Assembly (NCBI RefSeq): GCF_003952345.1
Contig: NZ_CP034433.1
Coordinates: forward strand, 2,232,001 to 2,296,000
DNA: 64,000 bases
DNA from: Iodobacter ciconiae
Lineage (GTDB): Bacteria; Pseudomonadota; Gammaproteobacteria; Burkholderiales; Chitinibacteraceae
Direction of reading: 5' to 3'
Within the stretch, counting starts at the first letter, position 1. The number at the start of each line of letters is the position of its first letter. The notes beneath the pieces are model-generated. The model searched no databases. It was not told where the DNA came from and was given only the letters and a program-made list of their open reading frames with translations. Below are positions 1-8,678 of the stretch, one piece after another. The position numbers were made by a program, and so were the translations under genes.

Positions 1-1647
1 CAGTAAGGAATGCCCGCCAAGCTCGCCAAAAAAATCATCCACAAGGCGTAGCGGCTGACCGGGGAACAGGGTGGTCAGCGCGGCAAACAGGGCTTTTTCT
101 GCATCGCTAACCGGCTCATCGCTATCCAGGTTTTTACCCACAGGCAGGATCAGCTCGCGGGCTTTCAGCGTTTTTCTATCGATTTTTCCTGAGGTCAGCC
201 TGGGTAATTCGCTTATAAATTCAAAGCGAGCAGGAATCATATAGGGCGGCAGGCAGCGTTTTAGCCCGTTTTTTAAGGCGGCCGCGTCTACTCCTTCGGC
301 CACCACAAACGCCACCAGCTGATCGATGCCTGCCAGCTCGCGCAGCAAAACAGCAGCCGTGCCTACGCCGGAAATCTGGCAGAGCGAAGCTTCAATTTCG
401 CCCAGCTCTACCCGAAAGCCGCGCACTTTTACCTGATCATCGGTGCGGCCTAAGCACTGAACCTGGCCCGCTTCATCAATACGCGCCAAATCGCCAGTGC
501 GGTATAAGCGCCGCTCATGCGGGAATTCTTCGAGATTTGAAAAGGGATTGTCGAAGAATTTTTCGGCGGTTAATTCAGGGCGGCCCAAATAGCCATCGGC
601 CACGCCGGGGCCAATAATGCACAGCTCGCCGGTTTCACCCTGCGGCAATAAGCGGCCATCTTCGCTGCGCACCAAAAGACCATAATTGGGCAGCGGCTTG
701 CCGATAGTCACCGGCTCGCCACGGCGCAATTGGGCCAGGCTGGCCGACACCGTGCATTCGGTAGGGCCGTAAGTATTAAACATCTGCCGCTCTGGCGTGG
801 CCCAACGCTCTACCAGCGATTCCGGGCACATTTCGCCGCCCAGATTAATAATCCGTAAGCCGGGTACTTCCTGACTAAACAGCGCCAGCAAGGTTGGCAC
901 GGCGTGCAGCACGGTGACTTTTTCCTGGTTTAATATCGCCGGCAAAGCGTCAGGATCGCCCGTCAATATTTTAGGCGCCAGCCACAGCGATGCACCCACC
1001 AGATAGCTGATCCAGATTTCTTCAAACGACATATCAAAGGCGACCGAAAAGCCCTGATACACCTTGTCATCCTGACGCACACCCAACACTGAGTTTTCGC
1101 TGCGCAAGAAATGGCAAATACTGCCCTGGCTGATCGGCACACCCTTGGGTTTACCAGTTGACCCCGATGTGTAAATCACATAGGCCGGATGGCTGGGGAG
1201 TAGGCCCTGGCGGCGCAGCAAATCGCCCGTAACCGGTGCAGACAATTGCGCGCTGCTCAATACCGGCACGCCCGCTCCGGCTAGATCGCCATCGCCCACC
1301 AAGAGCACCGCCGCCGCATCTTCCAGGCAAACCTGCATGCGATCAACCGGCGTATCGGCCTCAAACGGCAACCAGGCCGCGCCCGCTTTAGCAATGGCCG
1401 CTTGCATAATCAATAGCGCAGCACCACGCGGCAGGCACAGGCCAACGATTTGCCCTGCCTTTACGCCAAACTGAATTAAATGATGCGCGGCCAGATCGGC
1501 GCGGTGGTTCAGCTCGGTATAAGTCAGCACTTCTGATTGCCAATAAATGGCCGGATGATCAGGAATACGCTGCGCCGTGTTTTCTAATAAATCAGCCAGC
1601 GTTTCAGCGCGCAATAGTTCAGGCAGATAAGGGCCACGAAGAATCAT
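1..1647 (-). CDS. Pls/PosA-family nonribosomal peptide synthetase, N-terminal part (truncated by window edge)
   Basis: This is an adenylation domain that would activate an amino acid as AMP ester and load it on a carrier protein. The reverse strand is open from the ATG at 1647 to base 1 (549 codons). Visible motifs are the A3 loop YTSGSTGKPKG, the A4 region FDMSFEEIW with the Asp that binds the substrate amino group, A5 NTYGPTE, A7 YRTGDLAR, A8 near VKVRGFRVELGEIE and A10 SGKIDRKTL. The visible part ends exactly inside a carrier domain (FGELGGHSLL, with the Ser that would take phosphopantetheine). There is no condensation domain before the A domain, and the N-terminal wording (MILRGPYLPELLRAETLADLL) resembles the epsilon-poly-lysine-synthetase-like Pls/PosA group, which continues into membrane and acyltransferase-like domains. 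That C-terminal part lies outside the window, so the family call is moderately sure. A Glu four residues after the A4 Asp hints at a basic substrate. Confidence 0.8.
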   Translation of the reverse strand, partial: MILRGPYLPELLRAETLADLLENTAQRIPDHPAIYWQSEVLTYTELNHRADLAAHHLIQFGVKAGQIVGLCLPRGAALLIMQAAIAKAGAAWLPFEADTPVDRMQVCLEDAAAVLLVGDGDLAGAGVPVLSSAQLSAPVTGDLLRRQGLLPSHPAYVIYTSGSTGKPKGVPISQGSICHFLRSENSVLGVRQDDKVYQGFSVAFDMSFEEIWISYLVGASLWLAPKILTGDPDALPAILNQEKVTVLHAVPTLLALFSQEVPGLRIINLGGEMCPESLVERWATPERQMFNTYGPTECTVSASLAQLRRGEPVTIGKPLPNYGLLVRSEDGRLLPQGETGELCIIGPGVADGYLGRPELTAEKFFDNPFSNLEEFPHERRLYRTGDLARIDEAGQVQCLGRTDDQVKVRGFRVELGEIEASLCQISGVGTAAVLLRELAGIDQLVAFVVAEGVDAAALKNGLKRCLPPYMIPARFEFISELPRLTSGKIDRKTLKARELILPVGKNLDSDEPVSDAEKALFAALTTLFPGQPLRLVDDFFGELGGHSLL

Positions 1648-1878
1648 AGAGGTAATCTGTCCTGGATAATAAAAAACCCTAAGTCTAACAAATAATTGAT
1701 ATAAACCTATTTAAAAAGACTCCAAAAAATATAAATAAGGCAGACACCGCTAATTGACGTTCTATTTTGTATGCTATACGGATAAAACATGCCTGATCAA
1801 AGATTAAATTGGGAATTTTACAGCTGGTACTCACTCATTACGCGATGGCAAGATAGCGCATTCGTAAAGGAGATTTAA

Positions 1879-2460
1879 ATGAGTGAAGCAGATAAAATGT
1901 GCGCTGGCCAGTATTACAACCCCGACGATAAAGAGCTGGTAAAAATGCGTGTGGCTGCACGCTTATTGAGTGAAAAATTCAATCGCACTTCTGCTCTTAA
2001 ATTAAAGAAACGCACGCGTATTTTAAAATCGCTGCTGGGTAAATGCGGCAAAAATATCTATATAGAGCCCACATTTAATTGTGATTACGGCAGCAATATT
2101 TATATTGGCAAGAATTTTTTTGCTAATTTCGGTTTAATTATTCTTGATGCAGCCGAAGTACGAATTGGCGATAATTGTTTTATTGCGCCACAGGTAGGCA
2201 TTTATACCGCAACACACCCGATTGACGAGCAGGAAAGAATCCAGCGCATCTGCTATGCAAAACCTATTTATATTGGCGATAGCTGCTGGATAGGCGGGCA
2301 TGTCACGATTAATCCCGGTGTTACTTTAGGTAATAATGTCGTTGTGGCGTCAGGTGCTGTGGTGACCAAATCTTTTGGCGATAATGTCATTATTGCAGGC
2401 AACCCGGCAAAAATCATCCGGCATATAGAGCCAGCAAATTCAGTCAGCCCCGCAAAATAA
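1879..2460 (+). CDS. Maltose/galactoside O-acetyltransferase-like hexapeptide-repeat enzyme
   Basis: An acetyl-CoA-dependent sugar O-acetyltransferase of the LacA/Maa/NodL group. The 193-residue protein starts with the Mac domain (DKMCAGQYYNPDDKEL, residues 5-20) and then shows left-handed beta-helix hexapeptide repeats (IYIGKNFFANF, VRIGDNCFIAPQV, IYIGDSCWIGGHV, VTLGNNVVVASGAVV). The family catalytic His is in TATHPID, about residue 113. A strong ribosome binding site (aaggag) lies 6 bases before the ATG. The gene is divergent from the NRPS with 231 bp between them, and convergent with the next gene. The acceptor sugar cannot be told from sequence; a nodulation-type acceptor is unlikely in this context. 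Confidence 0.9.
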   Translation: MSEADKMCAGQYYNPDDKELVKMRVAARLLSEKFNRTSALKLKKRTRILKSLLGKCGKNIYIEPTFNCDYGSNIYIGKNFFANFGLIILDAAEVRIGDNCFIAPQVGIYTATHPIDEQERIQRICYAKPIYIGDSCWIGGHVTINPGVTLGNNVVVASGAVVTKSFGDNVIIAGNPAKIIRHIEPANSVSPAK

Positions 2461-2467
2461 ATTGATT

Positions 2468-3133
2468 TTATAAATGCTTCGCCGCTTCTTTGCGGCTAAG
2501 TGGCGATAATTGCCCGCCCATTTCTGCCAGAAATACCCGGATTGCGGCAGGGTTATGCCAAGCGTATTCCCTTAGTGCCCAGCCTATGGCTTTACGAATA
2601 AAAAACTCGGTTTCAGGTGCAAGTTGCCTGGCATAGGTTTGCAAGCGGATCACATCGGTTTCATCCTTCCAGCCCAGCTGATGCAGCATGGCAATACGCC
2701 TGATCCAGAAATCCGGGTGGTGCAGTGCGGCGTCCATCTGGCTTTGCTGGGCTTTGTCTGCCCTGACAATCGATCCAATCACTTTGACCAGAGCATCTAC
2801 CGTCTCCCACCAGGATTTCTGTAAAGCTAAATCAAGTAAGGCCGGGATATTAGCGCCACTTAAGGTCCTGACATGCCTTGCCAGTAAATCCACGGCGATA
2901 TATTGGTATTCACGCTGCGGCAAAGCCCACAGGCCCTGCGCTTCAGTAATTAAAACACTGGCACTGGCGGGCTTTAGCTGCTTGATCAAGGGCATGGTTG
3001 CAGCACGGCGGGCGGGAGCGGCCACACCCAGAAATTCAAACTGATCGCGCTGGTAAGCGCGCATGGCAATCGCAGCAGAATCATTGGCTAAAGGCTGCAT
3101 CGCGCTGCAGATATTTTCTTGAAAGGAAGTCAT
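2468..3133 (-). CDS. DNA alkylation repair protein, AlkD-like HEAT-repeat family
   Basis: Members of this family are DNA glycosylases made wholly of HEAT-like helical repeats that remove 3-methyladenine and 7-methylguanine without base flipping. The 221-residue length fits the family. Characteristic stretches are FLGVAAPARRA near the N-terminus, WWETVDALV in the middle, and the C-terminal FFIRKAIGWALREYAW motif. The Trp/Asp-containing WWETVDAL segment is the usual active-site region in AlkD proteins. It is a single-gene unit, convergent with the acetyltransferase (7 bp between stop codons). A second alkylation-damage protein (ATL) is found near 59 kb. Confidence 0.88.
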   Translation of the reverse strand: MTSFQENICSAMQPLANDSAAIAMRAYQRDQFEFLGVAAPARRAATMPLIKQLKPASASVLITEAQGLWALPQREYQYIAVDLLARHVRTLSGANIPALLDLALQKSWWETVDALVKVIGSIVRADKAQQSQMDAALHHPDFWIRRIAMLHQLGWKDETDVIRLQTYARQLAPETEFFIRKAIGWALREYAWHNPAAIRVFLAEMGGQLSPLSRKEAAKHL

Positions 3134-3174
3134 AGGTTCTCTTCAATTGTTTTTTATGTCTGGCTTCGTGTCTT

Positions 3175-3212
3175 GCAAATCCCCCTACCCCCCCTTTTTC
3201 AAAGGGGGGATG
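3175..3212. repeat. Family C palindromic C/G-run repeat, copy 1
   Basis: A short interspersed element of the form caaatccccctaccccc followed by the arm pair ctttttcaaag. Related copies are at 3305-3343 and at 40316-40345 and 40375-40412. It lies between the AlkD-like gene and the DUF559 gene; the function is unknown. Confidence 0.6.
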
Positions 3213-3280
3213 AAATCATTCTTAATCATATTTAAGTTAAGCAAGTCGAGCTTGGCCTTTTTGAAAATATAAGAAGCAAA

Positions 3281-3715
3281 TCAATTTAGCCTATTCATGC
3301 CCCTAGCTTTTACCCCCTTTGAAAAAGGGAAGCAAGGGGAGATTTGTTTTTCAACCGCATCAAAAATCACCTGCATCACTAGGTCTAATTCTTGCAAAAC
3401 CTGTCTGTTATCAAATCGCAATACCAATAAGCCCATTGCCGCCAACACCTGATCTCTTTCCTTATCATGGCTCTGATGTGCCTCTTCAAAATGCTGAGGT
3501 CCATCCAGCTCAATCACTAGACTAGCCGCCGCAGAATAAAAACCCACAATAAAACCTGCCAAAGGTTTCTGCCGATAAAACTGCACACCCAGCAACTGTT
3601 TGCGGCGCAGCCTTGACCAAAGCAATTGTTCCGCATCAATCATATGCTTACGCAGCTCTGGAGAAAAAAGCTTCAGGCCGGTTTTATATGGCCCAAAGAT
3701 ATTACTCAGCGCCAT
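3281..3715 (-). CDS. DUF559 endonuclease-domain protein (Vsr/restriction-like fold)
   Basis: DUF559 proteins share the very-short-patch-repair endonuclease-like fold; their real role is mostly untested. The core is visible: LRKHMIDAEQLLWSRLRRKQL, GVQFYRQKPL, FIVGFYSAAASLVIELDGPQH (the catalytic Asp region), then RDQVLAAMGLLVLRFDN. The reading frame is open from 3817, but the longer start would overlap recB; Met at 3715 is chosen because family similarity begins shortly after it. The C-terminal residues (about ISPCFPFSKGVKARG) are encoded by a copy of the family C repeat at 3305-3343, so the end of the protein appears to have been remade by the repeat. It is divergent from recB. Confidence 0.75.
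   Translation of the reverse strand: MALSNIFGPYKTGLKLFSPELRKHMIDAEQLLWSRLRRKQLLGVQFYRQKPLAGFIVGFYSAAASLVIELDGPQHFEEAHQSHDKERDQVLAAMGLLVLRFDNRQVLQELDLVMQVIFDAVEKQISPCFPFSKGVKARGMNRLN
3305..3343. repeat. Family C palindromic C/G-run repeat, copy 2, inside a gene end
   Basis: The arms accccctttg and caaggggaga, with gaaaaaggg between, resemble the copy at 3175-3212 in inverted orientation. It overlaps the last codons of the DUF559 gene. Confidence 0.55.
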
Positions 3716-3780
3716 CACCAAGTCAGGCTGAACCTTTATAATCCCACCACCGCTCATCCTCCGCCCCGTCTGGAATACCC

Positions 3781-6700
3781 ATGAATCTTCGCCCCCTAAA
3801 TCTGTTTGAGATGCCACTGGCCGGCCCGCATATGATCGAGGCCAGCGCGGGCACGGGGAAGACTTGGACGATTACCGGTTTATATACAAGGCTGGTGATT
3901 GAGCACGGCTTAAAAGTGCCTGAGATTCTGGTGGTCACCTTCACCGAGGCCGCCACCGCCGAGCTACGTGATCGCATCCGTGGGCGGCTCGCGGAGGTGT
4001 TGGAATCTTTCGAGGGGGAAGAGGCGCTTGATCCGTTTTGTGAGCAGCTATTAATTCAGCATGCCGACCGGAGAACTGAGGTAATGCGCCGCTTGCAGCG
4101 CGCCATTGCCAGCCTGGATGAGGCGGCAATTCATACCATTCACGCTTTTTGCCAGCGGGTGCTGGTGCAATCGGCCTTTGAAAGCGGTGCTGATTTTGGT
4201 ATGGAAATCCTCAGCGATACCGGCCCGGTGCTGGATGAAATTGCCGCAGATTTCTGGCGCGAGCAGGTTTACCCCAGCGATGCCATTTACACCGAATACT
4301 TACTTAAAAACAAAGCTAGCCCCGCAGAATGGCTGCGGGTAGTTTACGGCTATCTGGGCCAACCGCTGTTGCATACCGTAGAGCTGGGCACGCCTGCCGA
4401 CACCACTGAGCTGAGTGCGGCGCTACCCGCAGCTTTCGAGAATTACCGCCAGCTTTGGAGCGTGCATTCAACCACCATTAAGGAAATGTTGCTGGAGCTG
4501 TCTGCTAACAAAGCCTTAAAGCAAACCAGCTATAAGCCCGATCAATTAGAGAAAGCCTTTTTGCTGATTGATGACCATATCGCGGGCAATGGTGGCTGGC
4601 AGGATATCGACAGCAAGGAGCTGATGAAGCTCGGCAGCAGTAAGCTCATCAGCGGCACCGCCAAGGGCAACGCACCGCCTGAGCACGCTTTCTTTGATGC
4701 TGTGGAATTGCTGACCAGCCTGATTAACGATTTAAGCGCGGCTTGCCAGCTACGGCAAAAACAAGGCCTAGCCGAGCTGCGCCGCCGCTGCGATATCGAG
4801 CTGCCCGAGCGCCTGGCCCGCCGTCAGCAATTATCTTTTAACGATCTGTTGCTGCGCGTATGGCAAGGCCTGACCGCAGAGGGCGGTGAGCGCTTAGCGA
4901 TCGCCATGCGCCGCCGCTACAAAGCCGCGCTAATTGATGAGTTTCAGGATACCGACGGTATTCAGTACGATATTTTCTCGCGCGTGTTTGCAGACGGCAG
5001 CACGCCGCTGTTTTTGGTGGGGGACCCTAAGCAGGCGATTTATAGCTTTCGCGGCGCGGATATTCACGCCTATCACCAGGCCGAAACCCTGGTGGATGCC
5101 AAAGAAAGCCTGGACACCAATCAGCGCTCGGTGCCGGCTTTAGTCACCGCAGTCAATACCCTGTTTGAGCGGCCAGCGGAAGCTTTTGTTGATCCGCATG
5201 TCAGCTTTAGCGCGGTAAAAGCCGCGAGTAAACCTCGTCCGGAATTAATTGTTGATGGCGAAAATGACACGCCTGATACAGGTAGGAAAAGCGCCCCTTT
5301 TCGCTTTCAGTTTTTACCCGAGCCTGAAGGTGTATCGGACAAAGGCGTGCAAATCAGCTGGCCCAAAGAAACCGCCAATCATCTGGCCGCCCAGATCACC
5401 GCACAAGAGATCGAAAAGCTGCTGCGCTTGGCTGGGGAAGGCAAAGCCAGGCTGGCAGATAAGCCACTCTCGGGCGGCGATATGGCCGTGCTGGTGCCCG
5501 ATCGCTTTCGGGCCAAAGCCATGCAGGATGCGCTTACCCAGCTGGGCGTGCCAAGCGTGCTGCGGGTAAGAGACAGCGTTTGGGAATCGCAAGAGGCGGT
5601 CGAGCTTTATACGGTGCTCGCCGCCATTAGCGAGCCAGCCAAGCAAGGCCTGGTGCGCGCCGCGCTAATTAGCACCCTGCTCGGCAACAATGCCGCCACC
5701 CTGCTGCGCTTGGAAATCAACGGTTGGGATCAGATTGCGGACGCCTTTGCCCACTGGAAAAAAATCTGGCAAACACAGGGCTTTATTCCGATGTTCAGAG
5801 AATGGCTGGAATACCAAGGTTTGGATGGCTTGAATGTGGCGCAACGCTTACTTTCTTTGACGGATGGCGAGCGGCGGCTGACTAATCTATTACAACTGGC
5901 CGAGCTACTGCAAGCGCACAAAGCCACCGGCTTGGAGCAACATCTGGCGTGGTTTAGCCGGCAGAATAAAAACGCTGGGGACGAAGCCCTGCTGCGGCTG
6001 GAAAGCGATGAAGACCGCGTGCGCATCGTTACCCTGCACGCCAGCAAGGGCCTTGAATATCCCATCGTGTTCTGCCCGTTTTTATGGGATGGCCGCCTGC
6101 TGGGCAAGCACACCGAGGCGGTGCGCTATCATCAAAACGGCAAAGCGTGGCTGGATTTAGGCAGCGAAAATTTTGATGAGCATAAAGACAGCGCCAAGCG
6201 TGAAGCCTTTGAGGAAAAACTGCGCCTGCTTTACGTGGGGCTGACCCGGGCCAGAAACCGCTGCTATATCGTATGGGGCAATATCGGCCTGAAAGATGGC
6301 CGGGGTTATGCAATTAGCGACGGCCTGTCGCAATCGGCCATGGCCTGGCTACTGCATCCCCTCTGCCGTGAGCATGGCGATGTATTAGAAGCGCAAAAAG
6401 AGCATTTAAAAGCTTACGATCATGCAACGCTATTGGGCGAAATTACGGCAATGTGTGAGCAACAGCCAGAAGTCTTTGCCCTGCACGATGCACCCAGTGG
6501 CGCGCGCACCGGCCTTAAAACCACCCCGGCCGAGCCGCTGGTTTTTAAGCCTTACCTTGGTAAAAAACTCTACCCCACATGGCGGGTTGCCAGCTTTTCT
6601 GGCATGACCGCGCACAATCATTCCGAAGGGCCGGATAGGGACAGCGCCAGCAATGCGCCGGAAACCGATTCATCCGCAGCCCCCGAAGGCCGATCGGTAT

Positions 6701-7431
6701 TTAGCTTCCCAGAGCGAGAAGCCGCCGCCACCGTGGCCGGTACTTGCCTGCACGCCATTTTAGAAGAATGGGATTGGCAGGACGCAGATGCACTGCTCGC
6801 CACCACCGCCAAAGAGCTGGAGCGCCACGGCATACCGGAGCATTGGTTAGAAATCGTCAGCCAAATGGTGCAAGACACCGTATCGGCGCGGCTCGATGGC
6901 AAGGGGCTGACCTTAGCCAGCATCCCGCCCAACAAGCGCGTGGCTGAAATGGAATTCACCTACAGCGTAAGCCACTGCCAGCCAGAGCGGCTGATTGCAG
7001 CGCTGCAACATCCATCGCTCCCGCCTGAGTTTAGAGCCGCCTCCGGCACGCTGGATTTCTTCCATATCAACGGTTTTTTAAGAGGCTTTATCGATCTGGT
7101 GTTTGAATACGAAAACGCCTTTTACGTGCTCGATTACAAAAGCAACTGGCTGGGCAACCGCGTGGCCGACTACGCCCCCGCCCACCTCATCCCCGCCATG
7201 GCCCAGCACCACTATTATCTGCAATACCTGATCTACAGCGCCGCAGTGCGCCGCTTCCTGCGCCAGCGCTTACCCAACTTTAGCGACGATCAATTCGGCG
7301 GAGTCTACTACTTATTTATGCGCGGGCTAGGCAAGCAAGACGGGCAAAACGGCGTGTACTTCAGCAAGCCCAGCATGGAATTGCTGGATGATATTGAAGT
7401 GGCGTTGATGGGGAATGCTGTGAAAACCTAA
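3781..7431 (+). CDS. recB: Exodeoxyribonuclease V subunit beta, RecB
   Basis: RecB is the 3'-5' helicase plus nuclease subunit of RecBCD, which resects double-strand ends and loads RecA after Chi. The 1216-residue length fits. The Walker A motif is ASAGTGKTWT (residues 21-30), helicase motif II is DEFQDTDGIQYD (about residue 385), motif III follows in LVGDPKQAIYSFRGAD, and late helicase motifs are VRIVTLHASKGLEYP and LLYVGLTRARNRCY. The C-terminal nuclease core VLDYKSNWLG (about residue 1117) carries the catalytic Asp-Tyr-Lys. No recC lies next to it, unlike the enteric recC-ptrA-recB-recD order; recD follows after an exonuclease gene and repeats. recC may lie elsewhere in the genome. Confidence 0.95.
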   Translation: MNLRPLNLFEMPLAGPHMIEASAGTGKTWTITGLYTRLVIEHGLKVPEILVVTFTEAATAELRDRIRGRLAEVLESFEGEEALDPFCEQLLIQHADRRTEVMRRLQRAIASLDEAAIHTIHAFCQRVLVQSAFESGADFGMEILSDTGPVLDEIAADFWREQVYPSDAIYTEYLLKNKASPAEWLRVVYGYLGQPLLHTVELGTPADTTELSAALPAAFENYRQLWSVHSTTIKEMLLELSANKALKQTSYKPDQLEKAFLLIDDHIAGNGGWQDIDSKELMKLGSSKLISGTAKGNAPPEHAFFDAVELLTSLINDLSAACQLRQKQGLAELRRRCDIELPERLARRQQLSFNDLLLRVWQGLTAEGGERLAIAMRRRYKAALIDEFQDTDGIQYDIFSRVFADGSTPLFLVGDPKQAIYSFRGADIHAYHQAETLVDAKESLDTNQRSVPALVTAVNTLFERPAEAFVDPHVSFSAVKAASKPRPELIVDGENDTPDTGRKSAPFRFQFLPEPEGVSDKGVQISWPKETANHLAAQITAQEIEKLLRLAGEGKARLADKPLSGGDMAVLVPDRFRAKAMQDALTQLGVPSVLRVRDSVWESQEAVELYTVLAAISEPAKQGLVRAALISTLLGNNAATLLRLEINGWDQIADAFAHWKKIWQTQGFIPMFREWLEYQGLDGLNVAQRLLSLTDGERRLTNLLQLAELLQAHKATGLEQHLAWFSRQNKNAGDEALLRLESDEDRVRIVTLHASKGLEYPIVFCPFLWDGRLLGKHTEAVRYHQNGKAWLDLGSENFDEHKDSAKREAFEEKLRLLYVGLTRARNRCYIVWGNIGLKDGRGYAISDGLSQSAMAWLLHPLCREHGDVLEAQKEHLKAYDHATLLGEITAMCEQQPEVFALHDAPSGARTGLKTTPAEPLVFKPYLGKKLYPTWRVASFSGMTAHNHSEGPDRDSASNAPETDSSAAPEGRSVFSFPEREAAATVAGTCLHAILEEWDWQDADALLATTAKELERHGIPEHWLEIVSQMVQDTVSARLDGKGLTLASIPPNKRVAEMEFTYSVSHCQPERLIAALQHPSLPPEFRAASGTLDFFHINGFLRGFIDLVFEYENAFYVLDYKSNWLGNRVADYAPAHLIPAMAQHHYYLQYLIYSAAVRRFLRQRLPNFSDDQFGGVYYLFMRGLGKQDGQNGVYFSKPSMELLDDIEVALMGNAVKT

Positions 7432-7446
7432 GATCTGCAGAGACAG

Positions 7447-7506
7447 AAAAAACCCAAATCTTAAACCACGGAGGAAAAGGAGAACACGGAGGGCCACGGA
7501 GAAAAA
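7447..7506. repeat. Family A interspersed repeat, copy 1
   Basis: Starts aaacccaaatctt and continues with accacggagg, gagaacacgga and ggccacggag. The same word order recurs at 8516, 10385, 41850 and 59195. Noncoding, directly after recB. The rest of the 7432-7863 gap is the family B repeat and AT-rich linker. Confidence 0.75.
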
Positions 7507-7590
7507 CATATTTTTTAAAATGTGATTTGCTGTGAGTTTTTCAGTATTTAAGAACACCGTAAACTGGATTTATATCGTTGCTCGTTGCAC

Positions 7591-7826
7591 GGGGCTTAAA
7601 AATCCCCTTGAAGCACACCGAAGCGAGGAATAAGCGGGTCGGGGTTTCGGAAAAGGGGTAGCGAGGCAGCGAGCGAGCAGCCTTTTCCACCGAGCCGATT
7701 ATCCGCAGTGAGGGGCCTTCGTGCTGGTCGGGGCGGCCTTCTTTGCTTACTTTCTTGGCCGTTCAAGAAAGTGAGTCCCCAGCGGGGGAATCCCGCACCA
7801 AAATCAGCGTGCCGAAGGCACTTAAA
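7591..7826. repeat. Family B long repeat, copy 1 (about 235 bp)
   Basis: A long noncoding element beginning aaaatccccttgaa and ending cgtgccgaaggcact. It shares, in the same order and with small changes, the segments gcgaggcagcga, ttgtccgcag-like, ggggccttcgtg and ggccttcttt with the copy at 10508-10738. The open frames across both copies (Lys/Arg/Pro-rich) look like chance products of the repeat. The two copies bracket the exonuclease-recD pair. Confidence 0.7.
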
Positions 7827-7863
7827 ATTACTTCCGAATAATATCAATTATTAAAAAGACCCC

Positions 7864-8484
7864 ATGATTTCATTCAACCGCCCTATCGTGATGCTGGATT
7901 TTGAAACCACCGGCATCGCCCCTTCCGACCGCATCACTGAAGTGGCTGCGCTGCGAATTGTTGACGGGCAGATTACTGATCGCTTTGTCTCCTTAGTCAA
8001 TTGCGGCGTGCGTATTCCCGCCTTTATTACCCATCTCACCGGCATCAGCCAGGCCATGGTGAACAAGGCACCGCCTGCCAGCGAGGTAGTTCCGGCGCTG
8101 ATCGAGTTTATCGGCAGCGATGCGCTGTCAGCGCACAACGCCAGCTTTGACGCGAAGTTTCTATTGGCCGAAAGCCAGCGCGTTAATCTGTTGCCGCAAT
8201 ACCAAGGCTTGCATTGCACGCTTAAACTATCGCGCCGCTTATTCCCCGGTATGAGCAATTACAAACTCGCCACTTTGGCGGCAAGCTTGGGCATACGCTT
8301 TCAAGGCACCGCCCACAGGGCCGAAGCCGATGCGGAAGTCTCGGCCCATTTGCTGATCCATATTGCCCGGCATCTGGCCAAAACCTGCAAAATGCAGCAG
8401 ATTGATTTGGACCTGCTGGAGAAGATCAGTAAAACAGTCGCCGCCAAAGTGCCGGAATTTTTAAATACGCAGAAAAAAGCCTAA
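7864..8484 (+). CDS. DEDDh 3'-5' exonuclease (DnaQ/PolC-epsilon-like)
   Basis: A 206-residue exonuclease of the DnaQ superfamily. The DEDDh residues are visible: Exo I as MLDFETTGIAP (residues 10-20), Exo II as SAHNASFDAKFL (about 92-103), and Exo III as HRAEADAEV (about 157-165) with the general-base His five residues before the last Asp. It is shorter than DNA polymerase III epsilon (about 240) and lacks the polymerase-binding C-terminal tail, so it is more likely a stand-alone repair or RNA/DNA trimming nuclease. It lies between recB and recD on the same strand but with repeats on both sides, so co-transcription is not certain. Confidence 0.88.
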   Translation: MISFNRPIVMLDFETTGIAPSDRITEVAALRIVDGQITDRFVSLVNCGVRIPAFITHLTGISQAMVNKAPPASEVVPALIEFIGSDALSAHNASFDAKFLLAESQRVNLLPQYQGLHCTLKLSRRLFPGMSNYKLATLAASLGIRFQGTAHRAEADAEVSAHLLIHIARHLAKTCKMQQIDLDLLEKISKTVAAKVPEFLNTQKKA

Positions 8485-8515
8485 TATCGTCGCCAGAGAA
8501 AACATAGTGAAAGAC

Positions 8516-8636
8516 AAAACCCAAATCTTGAACCACGGAGAAAAAGGGAAACACGGAGGGCCACGGAGAAAACTCCCCATGATTTTCTCCGTGAAGCTCC
8601 ATGCCTTCTGTGCTCTCTGTAGTTAAAGTATTTGAG
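8516..8636. repeat. Family A interspersed repeat, copy 2 with its inverted arm
   Basis: The forward arm (aacccaaatcttgaaccac, then ccacggagaaaa) is followed by an inverted arm (ttttctccgtg, then ttctgtgctctctg), so transcripts would fold into a hairpin around 8562-8592. This fuller copy shows that the family A unit is a long stem-loop. Its right end supplies a false in-frame N-terminal extension of recD. Confidence 0.75.
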
Positions 8637-8678
8637 TTTTTTGCAGTTTTTTTATCCGTTTTGCTTCAAGAGCCCCCC

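Noticed and set aside
7596..7847. Open frame over the family B repeat (also at 10461-10710)
   Set aside because: Lys/Arg/Pro-rich translation arises from the repeat in both copies, without a ribosome site.
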